From JADJNW01 sp964523725 (GTDB lineage Bacteria; Bacteroidota; Bacteroidia; Chitinophagales; Saprospiraceae), in the NCBI GenBank assembly GCA_964523725.1, contig CAZGAU010000005.1:1-64000 (forward strand): a stretch of DNA of 64,000 nucleotides. Reading direction: 5' to 3'. The notes beneath the pieces were generated by a model. It was not told where the DNA came from, ran no database searches, and worked only from the letters and a program-made list of their open reading frames with translations. Shown here piece by piece: positions 53,886 through 63,397 of the stretch. Position numbers and translations under genes: made by a program. The number at the start of each line of letters is the position of its first letter. Within the stretch, counting starts at the first letter, position 1.

Positions 53886-55190
53886 ATGGAAATCATCGCT
53901 ATTATCCTGTTTATCAGTATTTTCGTGCTTATTTTATACGGCTATCCAGTGGCGTTTACGTTGGGAGGGCTCTCCATTATATATGCACTTTGCTTTCTTG
54001 ATCCGGTGACTTTCAACGCACTGCCTTTGCGCATTATGGGGGTGATGACCAATTACGTGCTGATCGCGGTTCCACTGTTTATTTACATGGGCATCATGCT
54101 GGAACGGTCGGGGCTCGCCGAAAGTTTATTGGAGACAATGGCGATTCTCTTCGGACAAATGCGCGGCGGATTGGCCATTTCGGTGGTGCTGGTCGGCGCT
54201 TTGCTTGCGGCTTCCACAGGAATCGTGGGCGCTACCGTTGTGACGATGGGATTAATCAGTTTACCAACGATGCTCAAGCGCGGTTACCAACCTGAATTGG
54301 CAACCAGTTCTATCGCAGCTGCAGGTACACTAGGGCAGATCATTCCTCCGTCGATTGTGCTGGTGTTACTGGGCAGCGTACTGAATCAACCCGTTGGCGC
54401 CTTATTCAAAGCCGCATTTATTCCCGGATTCCTAATGGTTGCCGTGTATGTGCTTTACATTGTTATTATTTCTATATTAAAACCCAACTACGCGCCAGCT
54501 ATGCCGCCTGAGGAGATTGAGGCTTTTAAAGAAAAAGGCTTTGTCTTGAGGTTGATCCGGGCATTTATTATGCCTTTAATCCTAATTATTGCGGTGCTGG
54601 GCTCGATCTTTGCCGGCTGGGCAACGCCTACACAGGCCGCTGCGGTAGGAGCGCTGGGCGCAACTTTGCTCACGATTGTGCAAAGAAAATTCAACATGGA
54701 GACGCTAAATAAAGTCATGCGCGAAACGACGCATCTTACCTGCATGGTGTTTGTGATCTTGCTGGGTGCTACCACTTTTTCTTTTGTTTTTCGGGAAATG
54801 AACGGCGACATTTATCTGGCGGATTTAGTTCGAAATGCGAATCTGACACCCGCGATGTTCCTGCTGGTGGTCATGGTGGTGGTATTTATAGCCGGATTTT
54901 TCATCGATTTCATTGAGATTGTTTTTATCATCGTGCCGGTAGTGGCGCCGATTTTTCAGCAAATGGGCGTTGATTTAGTCTGGATAGGTATTTTGATTGC
55001 CATTAACTTGCAAACCAGTTTCCTGACGCCGCCTTTCGGCTTTTCGTTGTTCTATTTAAAAGGCGTGGCGCCGCCAACGATTACTACACAACATCTTTAT
55101 CGTGGCATTGTGCCTTTTGTGATTATTCAATTATTATTTTTGTTGCTGATTGCTTTGTTTCCGGGCATTGCAATGGGTTTTGTAAAATAA
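53886..55190 (+). CDS. TRAP transporter large permease (DctM family)
   Basis: A 434-residue protein with about twelve membrane helices. The elevator-domain motifs include VPLFIYMG, AASTGIVGATVVTMGLISLP and GTLGQIIPPSIVLVLLG, all conserved in DctM. It drives substrate import by Na+ symport. It follows DctQ by 19 bp and converges on the outer-membrane protein gene with 2 bp between stops. Confidence 0.95.
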   Translation: MEIIAIILFISIFVLILYGYPVAFTLGGLSIIYALCFLDPVTFNALPLRIMGVMTNYVLIAVPLFIYMGIMLERSGLAESLLETMAILFGQMRGGLAISVVLVGALLAASTGIVGATVVTMGLISLPTMLKRGYQPELATSSIAAAGTLGQIIPPSIVLVLLGSVLNQPVGALFKAAFIPGFLMVAVYVLYIVIISILKPNYAPAMPPEEIEAFKEKGFVLRLIRAFIMPLILIIAVLGSIFAGWATPTQAAAVGALGATLLTIVQRKFNMETLNKVMRETTHLTCMVFVILLGATTFSFVFREMNGDIYLADLVRNANLTPAMFLLVVMVVVFIAGFFIDFIEIVFIIVPVVAPIFQQMGVDLVWIGILIAINLQTSFLTPPFGFSLFYLKGVAPPTITTQHLYRGIVPFVIIQLLFLLLIALFPGIAMGFVK

Positions 55191-55192
55191 TT

Positions 55193-55717
55193 TCAAAATC
55201 GTTTGCCGATTCCGATCGCAAAAGTCCAGGTATCATTGGCTTCAAAGCGTGTATCGTAAAACACCGTAGGCGAGAGGTCCCAGTGATGGTGGAGTTCAAT
55301 TTCATATTCAACGCCGGCACGTATTAGAAAAAAACTTTCATTTGACTCAATTTCGTAACCCGGCCCGACGCCAAAAACGAGTCCATTTGGCAGTTTATAA
55401 AGCGCATCCAGCGTCAATACCAGTGGAAATTCTCGTTCCAGTACTTCATCACCATCTTTTTCAATCAAAAATGACTGGATTTCTATGTCGTTATGCAAAC
55501 CAATGGCAATTCGCTCGTTGAACCAATATTCTACATCCAAACCCCAGGAAGGAATCACCATGCGTGCTTGCGCGGAAACAGAAGTCGGGATAAAGGTATG
55601 TCCGATCAACCCGGCAATTCTGAAATGGGGAAAGCTCTTTTCAGCAGAATCGTGGTTTTGTCCAAATGCGCTGATAATCAAGTGAATAGCTGCAAGGGTA
55701 AATATGTACTTTTTCAT
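55193..55717 (-). CDS. Small exported beta-strand-rich protein, probable outer-membrane barrel
   Basis: A signal peptide (1-20, ends SAFGQ) is followed by alternating hydrophobic/polar strands and a terminal Phe (GIGKRF), the usual end of an outer-membrane barrel. 174 residues would allow an eight-strand barrel. Family not recognised. The start is ATG 55717; the in-frame extension to 55798 overlaps the DctP gene end. It sits between the two halves of the TRAP system, so a porin-like role in substrate entry is possible but unproven. Confidence 0.65.
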   Translation of the reverse strand: MKKYIFTLAAIHLIISAFGQNHDSAEKSFPHFRIAGLIGHTFIPTSVSAQARMVIPSWGLDVEYWFNERIAIGLHNDIEIQSFLIEKDGDEVLEREFPLVLTLDALYKLPNGLVFGVGPGYEIESNESFFLIRAGVEYEIELHHHWDLSPTVFYDTRFEANDTWTFAIGIGKRF

Positions 55718-55794
55718 GACGCGACTTTTGATTGCAAAATTATGCTGCAACCCGAAGTCGCTTTGTAACCTTTGTAACAGAACAGAAAATTTTT

Positions 55795-56907
55795 TCAAAT
55801 TTCCAGGCTGTTGTAAAATTGTTTCTCCGAAATCTTGGCCCAGTTGGTCGCCTTTTTGCGGAAGCTATCATAGGATTCGTACACGCGTTTGGTGAACGCA
55901 TCTTTCGCGGTCATTTCGCCGATCACCTGATTGGTATAAATGCGCAATTGATCCAGTACTTCCTGCGGGAAGGTGCGAATATCCACGCCTTCAGCCAAGA
56001 GTTTGGTGAGCGTTTCACTGTTTTTGGCTTCCATTTGTGCAAACATCCAGACGTGGCTGTGCATGGCTGCGGAGCGCAGAATAGCTTGTAAATCAGCCGG
56101 TAAGCTATCAAATTGTTTTTTATTAAAAATAAACTCCAGCGCAGTGCCGGGTTCGTGCCAGCCGGGAGTGTAATAATATTTGGCAATATCCTGGAAGCCC
56201 ATCAAATAATCATGGAAAGGGCTCAGCCATTCGCTCGCATCGATCACGCCAAGTTCCAGGCTCGTATAAATTTCGCCGCCGGCCAGTAAAACAGGGGAGC
56301 CGCCGGCTTTGGCCAGGACGTCTCCACCCAGCCCCGGGATACGCATTTTCAGACCTCGCAAATCCGCAATCGAATTGATTTCCCGGTTGAACCAGCCGCC
56401 CATTTGCACGCCGGTGTTGCCGCCAACCATCGGAATCAGACCAAAATCGCGATACAATTCTTCCCACAGTTGCAAGCCGCCACCCGCCACGATCCAGGAA
56501 GTCACTTGCTGCGCATTCATCCCGAAAGGCACCGAAGCAAAAAACTGCGCCGCCGGGCTCTTCCCCGCCCAGTAGTAAGCTGCGCCATTGCCCACTTCTG
56601 CCGTGCCGCTCGCCACTGCATCAAAAGTTTCCAAGGCTGGAACCAGCTCGCCGCCGCCGAAAACGCGGATTTCCATGCGTCCGCCGGACATTTCTTTTAC
56701 TTTGTCGGCAAATAACTGGCAAGCCTCTCCAATCACCGGAAATCCCGGGGGCCAGGTGGTCACCATCTTCCATCGGTACTTTTTATCGCTGATAATGTTC
56801 GCCGAACTGTTATTCTGAGCAATGCTATTGCCAGTCAAAGCCCGGATGATCACAGGTGCGGAGATCGTGCCAATTGCCAGTCCCTTAAAGAAATCTTTGC
56901 GCTTCAT
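55795..56907 (-). CDS. TRAP transporter substrate-binding protein (DctP, TakP-like)
   Basis: A 370-residue periplasmic protein. WKMVTTWPPGFPVIGE, the AAYYWAGKSPA segment, GNTGVQMGGWFN, GLKMRIPGLGG and TPGWHEPGT match the TakP subgroup, which binds 2-oxo acids as a dimer; substrate is inferred from that. The N-terminus (KRKDFFKG plus a hydrophobic stretch) looks like a Tat signal with Lys-Arg in place of Arg-Arg. It converges on the QM genes, an unusual arrangement for a TRAP system. Confidence 0.94.
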   Translation of the reverse strand: MKRKDFFKGLAIGTISAPVIIRALTGNSIAQNNSSANIISDKKYRWKMVTTWPPGFPVIGEACQLFADKVKEMSGGRMEIRVFGGGELVPALETFDAVASGTAEVGNGAAYYWAGKSPAAQFFASVPFGMNAQQVTSWIVAGGGLQLWEELYRDFGLIPMVGGNTGVQMGGWFNREINSIADLRGLKMRIPGLGGDVLAKAGGSPVLLAGGEIYTSLELGVIDASEWLSPFHDYLMGFQDIAKYYYTPGWHEPGTALEFIFNKKQFDSLPADLQAILRSAAMHSHVWMFAQMEAKNSETLTKLLAEGVDIRTFPQEVLDQLRIYTNQVIGEMTAKDAFTKRVYESYDSFRKKATNWAKISEKQFYNSLEI

Positions 56908-57005
56908 GATGTTGGTTTACAGTGTAACGGTTTAACGGTGTTGCGGAGCAAAATAAATAAAAATTCGGTGAATTCACATTGAACTTGCTTTTGAAAACTT
57001 TTTGT

Positions 57006-57028
57006 TTTAAATTTGATTCGAATTTAAA
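57006..57028. promoter_or_regulatory. AT-rich inverted repeat in the DctP/radical-SAM divergent region
   Basis: TTTAAATT (57006-57013) and AATTTAAA (57021-57028) are perfect inverted repeats 7 bp apart, just upstream of the TTG start at 57044. It may be an operator or simply AT-rich spacer. Confidence 0.3.
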
Positions 57029-57043
57029 CATTAAACAAAGAAC

Positions 57044-58108
57044 TTGAAACAAAAAGAGCCATATTTGCGGGGTAGGGGCGCGCAGATCAACACGCCCAAT
57101 AAATACCATAATCTTGAGTATGATAAGGAGCCAATTCCTTATGAAGAGTGGGAAGAAGGTGCTCAAATAAAAACCGATTACATTGAGGTGTACCCCAAAA
57201 CTATGCTCAACAAGGTGGACAGCCCCGACATCGGGATGGGCTACTCGCTCAATCCTTATCAAGGGTGTGAACACGGCTGCATTTATTGCTATGCCCGCAA
57301 TACCCACACCTATTGGGGTTACAGCGCCGGTCTGGAATTTGAATCAAAAATTCTGGTGAAAAAAGACGCCCCGAAAATCCTGGAAAATACCATCAAAAAA
57401 CCGTCCTGGCAAGCCGTGCCGATTATGCTCGCCGGCAACACCGATTGTTATCAGCCCGCAGAACGGAAGTTTAAGATAACCCGCCAAATCCTGGAAGTGC
57501 TCTGGAAATACCGGCATCCGGTGGGGCTTATTACTAAAAATAGCTTGATCCTGAGAGATTTAGACTTGCTAAAACAATTGAATGCCTTCGATTTGGTGCA
57601 TGTGGCGATTTCAGTCACTACCTTAGATGAAGAGCTACGGCAACTGCTGGAGCCGCGGACTGCTTCGGTGCAAAGCCGTTTAAAAACGATTCAAAAACTG
57701 GCTGAACACCACATCCCGGTCAATGTGATGCTGGCGCCGATTATCCCAGGATTGAACGATCATGAAATTCTGAGCATGGCAGAAAAAGTTGCTGAAATGG
57801 GCGCTACTTCTATCGGCTCCACGGTGGTACGTTTGAACGGTGACATTGCCGAGATTTTTGAAGACTGGATCAGAAAAACCATGCCCGACCGCGCCGACCG
57901 CGTGCTCAATCGCATCCGGGACTGCCACGGTGGCAAACTTAATGACAGTCGTTTTGGTACCCGTATGCGCGGCGAGGGCAATATCGCCGAGATCATCCAG
58001 CAGCAGATCGCGCTGGCTAAAAACCTGTATTTCAAGGATAAAGTGAAACGCCCTTACAATTTAACTTTACATGAACAATATAAAAACGGGCAGTTGAAAT
58101 TGTTTTAA
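57044..58108 (+). CDS. PA0069-family radical SAM protein, TTG start
   Basis: A 354-residue radical SAM protein with the [4Fe-4S] motif Cys75-x3-Cys79-x2-Cys82 in GCEHGCIYCYA and the family opening RGRGAQINTPNKY. Related to spore photoproduct lyase in fold; function not established. TTG at 57044 is the only start that keeps the conserved N-terminus, since a stop lies four codons upstream in frame. It ends 4 bp before the converging GH5 gene stop. Confidence 0.92.
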   Translation: MKQKEPYLRGRGAQINTPNKYHNLEYDKEPIPYEEWEEGAQIKTDYIEVYPKTMLNKVDSPDIGMGYSLNPYQGCEHGCIYCYARNTHTYWGYSAGLEFESKILVKKDAPKILENTIKKPSWQAVPIMLAGNTDCYQPAERKFKITRQILEVLWKYRHPVGLITKNSLILRDLDLLKQLNAFDLVHVAISVTTLDEELRQLLEPRTASVQSRLKTIQKLAEHHIPVNVMLAPIIPGLNDHEILSMAEKVAEMGATSIGSTVVRLNGDIAEIFEDWIRKTMPDRADRVLNRIRDCHGGKLNDSRFGTRMRGEGNIAEIIQQQIALAKNLYFKDKVKRPYNLTLHEQYKNGQLKLF

Positions 58109-58112
58109 GCTT

Positions 58113-59852
58113 TTACTTCAATTGAAATGCCTTAAAATTAAATCCACCATGCAATGCTTTGATTCGAATTACATTATTACCTTTTTTTAAGCGAATTCCT
58201 TTGATTTCCAAGTCTTTCCATGTTTCCATTCCATTGGAGTTTGGAATGGAAACTGCTTGTTTTATAGAAATACCATTTACTGAAATTTCCAACTGACCAT
58301 TTGCGTGGTCGGCGGCAACCATAAGCACCAGTGTGAATTTTCCCTTGCGGCTCGCTTCCACCGTATATTGCAACCATTCCCCCGATTGAAAGTGTGAAAC
58401 GTAGTAATCACCGGGGATTCCAGTGATATCTACGCCATCGTTGCGATAAACATGCCCCTGATTTCCTGAGGTGCGCGCGCCGCCCGTAGAGATGTAATAA
58501 TTCCCGGTATCGCGGTCTGCGTAAGCAAAACCATTTCTGCCTAAATCATAATCGACAGCCCGGATTGTAATATTGTCTTTTAAAACATGATATTTAAAAG
58601 CTTTGGTCGCGTCGGTTTGCACTTGGCGGAACATGGCATCGATCACGTCTTTATGTATGATACAATTCTCTAATTTTAAATTTTCGGTGAGTTCCATTAA
58701 GCCCTGGTAGGCTTCTTCGGGCGAAGGTTTGGGGCCTTTTTTGCCCCAGTAATCCAGAATTTTCTGATAATTTGCGGGCACTTTTACTTCCAGCGGATTG
58801 TTAAACCCAAGTTTTTTCAAAGGCCACCAGGCCCAGCCAATGCCATTACTCTCCACCAAATGAATCGCGTCGCGGAACCAAACATTGGAGTTTTCGCCCG
58901 ATTCGCCCAGCCAGATTGGCGCGTTTTGCGCTTCCCGAATGTCAAGATATTTTTGAATGTCTTCCTGAAGATTGAAATTCCAGTACTTATGAAAACTAAT
59001 TACCATGTTATCATCCCATAATGGAAAAATTCCATTGTAATTATTACCCCAGCAATTGCCTTCTACAATGATAATGTGCCGCTTGTCCACTTCCCGGATG
59101 GCTTTTGTAATATCCATCATTAAATTTTTAAGCGGTTTATTTAGTTGTTCATTACATCCATTACGGTCTTCCGGGCTTTCGAAGCCCCAGTTGGGTTCGT
59201 TGATGATATCATAAGCGCCAAGCCAGGGTTCATCGGCGTAACGCTCGGCAAGCTTGCGCCAGAGTGCAATTGTCTTTTGTTGATTGGCCTCGCTTTCCCA
59301 GAGCGAAGGCTTATCTGGATCGCGATCAGAGATATTCAAATCATTACCCTGTCCGCCCGGCGCCGCGTGCAAATCCAGGATCAGATACATATTATTGGTT
59401 TTACACCATTGTAATAAGCTGTCTGTCAGTTCAAAACCTGCTTCCAGCCAGGTTTGCTCACCGGGAATGGGTTCTTCTTCAGCGGGCAGCGTAAACAGAT
59501 TGTAATGCATGGCCAATCGCACGGAATTGAAACCCCAGGCAGCCATCGAATCAATGTCAATACGGCGGGTATGATTGGCCAACCAGGCCTTGTAAAATTC
59601 AGTCGTTTTTTCCGTTCCAACTAAATATTCAATATTTTCTTTAACCACATGTTGCTGTTGTCCAATGCCTTGTACGCGCAGCATGTAGCCTTCCTGCAAC
59701 ATCCAGCCGCCCAGCCCCATGCCCCGCAGGAGCACCGCTTTTCCTTCTTCATTCACAATTTGTTGACCTTCCACACGGAGAAATCCTTGTGCATACACAC
59801 CTGAAGATAAGATTATTGTCAAGAGCAAGGTGACTGAAGATAGTGGGTTCAT
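58113..59852 (-). CDS. GH5 glycoside hydrolase with C-terminal CBM6-like domain
   Basis: A signal peptide (1-21) precedes a (beta/alpha)8 GH5 domain (about 22-420) with LLRGMGLGGWML, acid/base Glu219 in IINEPNW and nucleophile Glu317 in WLGESGEN. The C-terminal region (about 435-579) is a CBM6-like beta sandwich (GEWLQYTVEA, GNNVIRIKALHGGFNF). It should cut beta-glucans or related polysaccharides outside the cytoplasm. It is last of four minus-strand genes starting with a GH3 beta-glucosidase. No SusC/SusD genes are present. Confidence 0.94.
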   Translation of the reverse strand: MNPLSSVTLLLTIILSSGVYAQGFLRVEGQQIVNEEGKAVLLRGMGLGGWMLQEGYMLRVQGIGQQQHVVKENIEYLVGTEKTTEFYKAWLANHTRRIDIDSMAAWGFNSVRLAMHYNLFTLPAEEEPIPGEQTWLEAGFELTDSLLQWCKTNNMYLILDLHAAPGGQGNDLNISDRDPDKPSLWESEANQQKTIALWRKLAERYADEPWLGAYDIINEPNWGFESPEDRNGCNEQLNKPLKNLMMDITKAIREVDKRHIIIVEGNCWGNNYNGIFPLWDDNMVISFHKYWNFNLQEDIQKYLDIREAQNAPIWLGESGENSNVWFRDAIHLVESNGIGWAWWPLKKLGFNNPLEVKVPANYQKILDYWGKKGPKPSPEEAYQGLMELTENLKLENCIIHKDVIDAMFRQVQTDATKAFKYHVLKDNITIRAVDYDLGRNGFAYADRDTGNYYISTGGARTSGNQGHVYRNDGVDITGIPGDYYVSHFQSGEWLQYTVEASRKGKFTLVLMVAADHANGQLEISVNGISIKQAVSIPNSNGMETWKDLEIKGIRLKKGNNVIRIKALHGGFNFKAFQLK

Positions 59853-59894
59853 AATGTTATTTGTTTGTTTAAAAACTATAATAAAAAGCTGAAT

Positions 59895-60353
59895 TTAGTA
59901 AATGGAATCAATCACAATTTGCCGGTTGCTGAATGTGATTTTATCCCCTTTTTGCTTGTTATTCAGTGCTTTACCAATTGGAGCGGCTATTGAAATGGCA
60001 TATAATGTCTGCCCATCAATTATTATTTTTCCGATGCCAACAGCAATAAAATAAATCCCCTGACTGGTGACCACCAAACTCCCCAAATCAGCCTTGTTGT
60101 TTTTCCGTTCCGGTTTAATCGTGGCTAGCAATTGCTTCGCCTCCAGCGCTTCGGACAGCTGTGCCTGGTTTTTGGCTTCTTCCATTTGCATCATGGCTCG
60201 CCCGGTTTCGTATTTATCTCCCACGCTACTTTTGGATTCGTTGTTTCGCGAATCTTCAATTCGCATTAGCGCGTCTTGAATGGTGTTTATTCTTTTAAAA
60301 ATCAAAGCGTTACAGTGTTCTAAAGCGGCAATTTTCAGTTCGGTGAATTTCAT
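59895..60353 (-). CDS. GreA/GreB C-terminal-domain-like protein
   Basis: A 152-residue protein with an N-terminal helical hairpin (1-75, including SSVGDKYETGRAMMQ) and a C-terminal small beta domain (90-150, DLGSLVVTSQGIYF, ISIAAPIGKALNNKQKGD) like the FKBP-type domain of GreA. Databases often label this Bacteroidota family 3-oxoacyl-ACP synthase, which its size and content do not support. A role at RNA polymerase is inferred. Confidence 0.75.
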   Translation of the reverse strand: MKFTELKIAALEHCNALIFKRINTIQDALMRIEDSRNNESKSSVGDKYETGRAMMQMEEAKNQAQLSEALEAKQLLATIKPERKNNKADLGSLVVTSQGIYFIAVGIGKIIIDGQTLYAISIAAPIGKALNNKQKGDKITFSNRQIVIDSIY

Positions 60354-60379
60354 ACGGCAATTCCGGGGTTTGTTTTTAC

Positions 60380-60955
60380 TCAGTTAGAATTTTCTACTTT
60401 TTTAAACGTAAAAACTCCAAAAAAAATACCCAATAAAGTAAAAGCAACTAAATGATCGAACACATTGGCAACGGTATAATCCAACGGAAATAAAAACCAG
60501 TTCATCTGAGCAAAATCGCTGACCAGCCCAATAATGGCGCCGATAATGACGCAGGTGGACCAAACAGAGGAGAAAGATTTGTCTTGCAATTTGCTGAGCA
60601 CAATGAGTTCCAAAATGACCGTCAGTAAATTCAAAATACCACTGATGACAAAGGTTTTGGGGTCGAATAGGGTAGTGCCGCCGGCTTTGTAAACTATGAG
60701 CGTGATTCTCGGTCCGGTCTGGATCTTTGCTTCCAGTTCCTTCCAGCTTTGCGGCGATTCATCTTCCGGCAGCCCAGGATAGTGGAAAACACCATCGTAC
60801 GGCATTATTTGCTGAATATTAGCCGTATCAATCACCGCAGCCGGCAGATTCGTCAGGCTGTTGGTATGAAAAGGCAGAAACATCCAGGAAACAGCATTCC
60901 AGGCAAAAAGAATTACGGTTCCGAAAATTACGGAAAAGAAAATGCGCACGCTCAT
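60380..60955 (-). CDS. Four-helix membrane protein of unknown function
   Basis: A 191-residue protein with helices near 5-27, 105-125, 128-150 and 162-182, and an exposed loop (30-100) between the first two with PYDGVFHYPGLPEDESPQ. I do not recognise the family. It lies between the GH3 gene and the GreA-like gene with gaps of about 25 bp, so they are probably co-transcribed. Confidence 0.7.
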   Translation of the reverse strand: MSVRIFFSVIFGTVILFAWNAVSWMFLPFHTNSLTNLPAAVIDTANIQQIMPYDGVFHYPGLPEDESPQSWKELEAKIQTGPRITLIVYKAGGTTLFDPKTFVISGILNLLTVILELIVLSKLQDKSFSSVWSTCVIIGAIIGLVSDFAQMNWFLFPLDYTVANVFDHLVAFTLLGIFFGVFTFKKVENSN

Positions 60956-60979
60956 AGCTTTGTTTGTTTCTAAACCAAG

Positions 60980-63232
60980 TTATTTTTTCATCAAGGTTTT
61001 CGACAGTACCTTTTGAGAATTACTGCCTACCATGATGTCGAATTCTCCCGGCTCCACAATAAATTTACCGGTATTGTCATAAAACCCAAGCTCGGCATCA
61101 GTCAGTACAAATTCTACTACCTTCGATTCGTTGGGCTGCAACATAAATTTATGGAAACCCTTCAATTCCTTAACCGGGCGCACTACGCTCGCTACTTTAT
61201 CACGGATGTAGAGTTGAGCTACTTCCTCTCCCGCTACTTTGCCCGTATTGCTCACGGTAACGCGGACTTTAACTGAAAATTGATTGGAGTCATCTATCTG
61301 TAAATCAGTGTATTCGAAATTGGTATAGCTCAAACCATAACCGAAAGGATACAAGGGCTGATTGCTTTCATCGCTGTAATGCGACCAGAAAACTTCGGGC
61401 TTGGGTCCAGGACGTCCTGTGCTGTAATGGTTGTAATAAATGGGGACTTGCCCGACACTCCGTGGAAAAGTCATCGGAAGTTTACCGCTTGGGTTATAAT
61501 CGCCAAACAATACCTGTGCAATCGCATTGCCGCTCTGGGTACCCAGTTGCCATGCCTCCACGATGGCAGGCACATGCTCATCTGCCCAGGTAACCGCCAG
61601 CGGGCGACCGTTCATCAACACGAGGACAATATTTGGATTCACAGCATGCACCGCCTCCAGCAATTCCTGCTGAACGCCCGGCAAATCAAGCTGCGTACGG
61701 CTACGTCCTTCGCCACTTTGGAAGCCATGCTCGCCCAACACCATAATGACCACCTCTGATCCTTTGGCCAGTTTAATGGCTTCCGCAAACCCGCTTTTAT
61801 CGGTTTCGTTGATTTTTACTTCGTTGATGAAATTGGTTGCACCAATGGCCAGATCAGCGCCTTTGGCGTACTTGAAATTATTGGTGTAATTCTTAAGTCC
61901 TTCCAGTACCGATACAGCTGTATTGTCGTCCGAACCGATGCGCCAGCTACCCAGGGGACTATTTTTATCATTTGCCAATGCTCCAATTACAGCTATCTTT
62001 CGTTGCGTTTTCTTAAGCGGAAGTAACTGCTTCTCATTTTTTAGCAAAACGATGGATTTTTTCGCCATATCAAGCGCGGCCGCCATGTGATCGGGATGAT
62101 AAATCAATTCCTTTTCGCGTTGTAGATCACAATATTTGTAAGGATCGTCAAAAAGACCCAATTCAAATTTCACGCGCAGAATTCTTCTCACTGCATCATC
62201 AATCACGCTCATTCTTACTTTGCCAGCCTCAACCAATTCTTTCAAATGCGTAACATAAGCGTAGGATTCCATATCCATATCCGAACCGGCATTTGCTGCC
62301 AATTCTGCAACCTGCTTCAAATCCCGGGCAAAGCCGTGGTCGATCATCTCCAGCCCCGAACCCCAGTCAGAAATAATAAAACCATCAAAATTCCACTTGT
62401 CTTTTAAAATGTCTCTTTGCAAAAATTCATTGGCAGTAGCCGGAATGCCATTCAATACATTGAAGGAATTCATCACTGTGCGAACGTTATTGTCCACTGC
62501 TGCTTTAAAAGGAGGAAAAATCACATTGTAAAGCGTAGAAGTACCGACATCCACGGTGTTATAATCCTTGCCCGCTTCAGCAAAACCGTAGCCCGCAAAA
62601 TGTTTTGCAGTAGCCGCAATTGTATTAGGCGCAGATAAGTCATCTCCTTGGAACCCCTTGATCCTGGCAACTCCGATTTTTGAACCCAAGTATGTGTCCT
62701 CACCGGCGCCTTCCATTACCCGACCCCAGCGCGCATCTCTTGAAATATCAACCATCGGTGCAAAGGTCCAATGGATACCCACTGCCGAGGCTTCGATCGC
62801 AGCAATTCTCGCTGATTTTTCAATCGCCGCCAAATCCCAGCTGGCAGCTTCCGCTAAAGGTATAGGTGACAAGGTTTTATGCCCATGAATGACATCAAAA
62901 CCAAAGATTAGCGGGATGCCTAATCTTGTTTCTTTCACGACCAATTCCTGGAGTTTACGGGTGTCAGCCGCACCTTTTACGTTGAGCATGGATCCCACCA
63001 AGCCTTGTTTCAGGTGCTCATATTTTAATTTGGCGGTTCCTTCTTTCGGGGCTGGACCGGTCACCTCCCAAAAACCGTTGTATTGATTCATCTGACCCAC
63101 TTTCTCTGTAAGTGTCATAATGAGTAGAAGAGAATCAATTTTGGCTTCAATAGCTTTGGATTGTGCAGAAATTGAATTGGCAATCAATAAACACAAAGAT
63201 ATCCCGACTAATAGGTTTAGCTGTTTCATCAA
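60980..63232 (-). CDS. bglX: GH3 beta-glucosidase (BglX type)
   Basis: A 750-residue exported enzyme (signal peptide 1-23). The GH3 barrel carries the nucleophile Asp289 in ISDWGSG, the alpha/beta sandwich domain spans about 390-610 with GEHGFQSGEGRSR, and a fibronectin III-like domain ends the protein (about 660-740). It removes glucose from the non-reducing end of beta-glucosides in the periplasm, complementing the GH5 enzyme three genes downstream. Codon 2 is also ATG. Confidence 0.96.
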   Translation of the reverse strand: MMKQLNLLVGISLCLLIANSISAQSKAIEAKIDSLLLIMTLTEKVGQMNQYNGFWEVTGPAPKEGTAKLKYEHLKQGLVGSMLNVKGAADTRKLQELVVKETRLGIPLIFGFDVIHGHKTLSPIPLAEAASWDLAAIEKSARIAAIEASAVGIHWTFAPMVDISRDARWGRVMEGAGEDTYLGSKIGVARIKGFQGDDLSAPNTIAATAKHFAGYGFAEAGKDYNTVDVGTSTLYNVIFPPFKAAVDNNVRTVMNSFNVLNGIPATANEFLQRDILKDKWNFDGFIISDWGSGLEMIDHGFARDLKQVAELAANAGSDMDMESYAYVTHLKELVEAGKVRMSVIDDAVRRILRVKFELGLFDDPYKYCDLQREKELIYHPDHMAAALDMAKKSIVLLKNEKQLLPLKKTQRKIAVIGALANDKNSPLGSWRIGSDDNTAVSVLEGLKNYTNNFKYAKGADLAIGATNFINEVKINETDKSGFAEAIKLAKGSEVVIMVLGEHGFQSGEGRSRTQLDLPGVQQELLEAVHAVNPNIVLVLMNGRPLAVTWADEHVPAIVEAWQLGTQSGNAIAQVLFGDYNPSGKLPMTFPRSVGQVPIYYNHYSTGRPGPKPEVFWSHYSDESNQPLYPFGYGLSYTNFEYTDLQIDDSNQFSVKVRVTVSNTGKVAGEEVAQLYIRDKVASVVRPVKELKGFHKFMLQPNESKVVEFVLTDAELGFYDNTGKFIVEPGEFDIMVGSNSQKVLSKTLMKK

Positions 63233-63306
63233 TATTTTTAGTTTTAATTTGCTACTAAATTTTCAATTCCAAATATATTCCCAAATTGCCAGATAGAAAA
63301 ATCCGA

Positions 63307-63337
63307 TTGCCTTTCAAAACAAATTGCTGTATCTTTT
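63307..63337 (+). promoter_or_regulatory. Possible promoter of the acylase gene
   Basis: TTG (63307-63309), 20 bp, then TATCTTTT (63330-63337), one mismatch from the -7 consensus, 60 bp before the ATG at 63398. Confidence 0.35.
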
Positions 63338-63397
63338 TTTGTCACGTCCACCATTTCCTCTATCTTTCGAGCCGCCTAACCAATAAAGATTAAAACG

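Noticed and set aside
58113..63232. Polysaccharide utilisation locus
   Set aside because: No SusC/SusD pair, hybrid sensor or anti-sigma system is present in the window.
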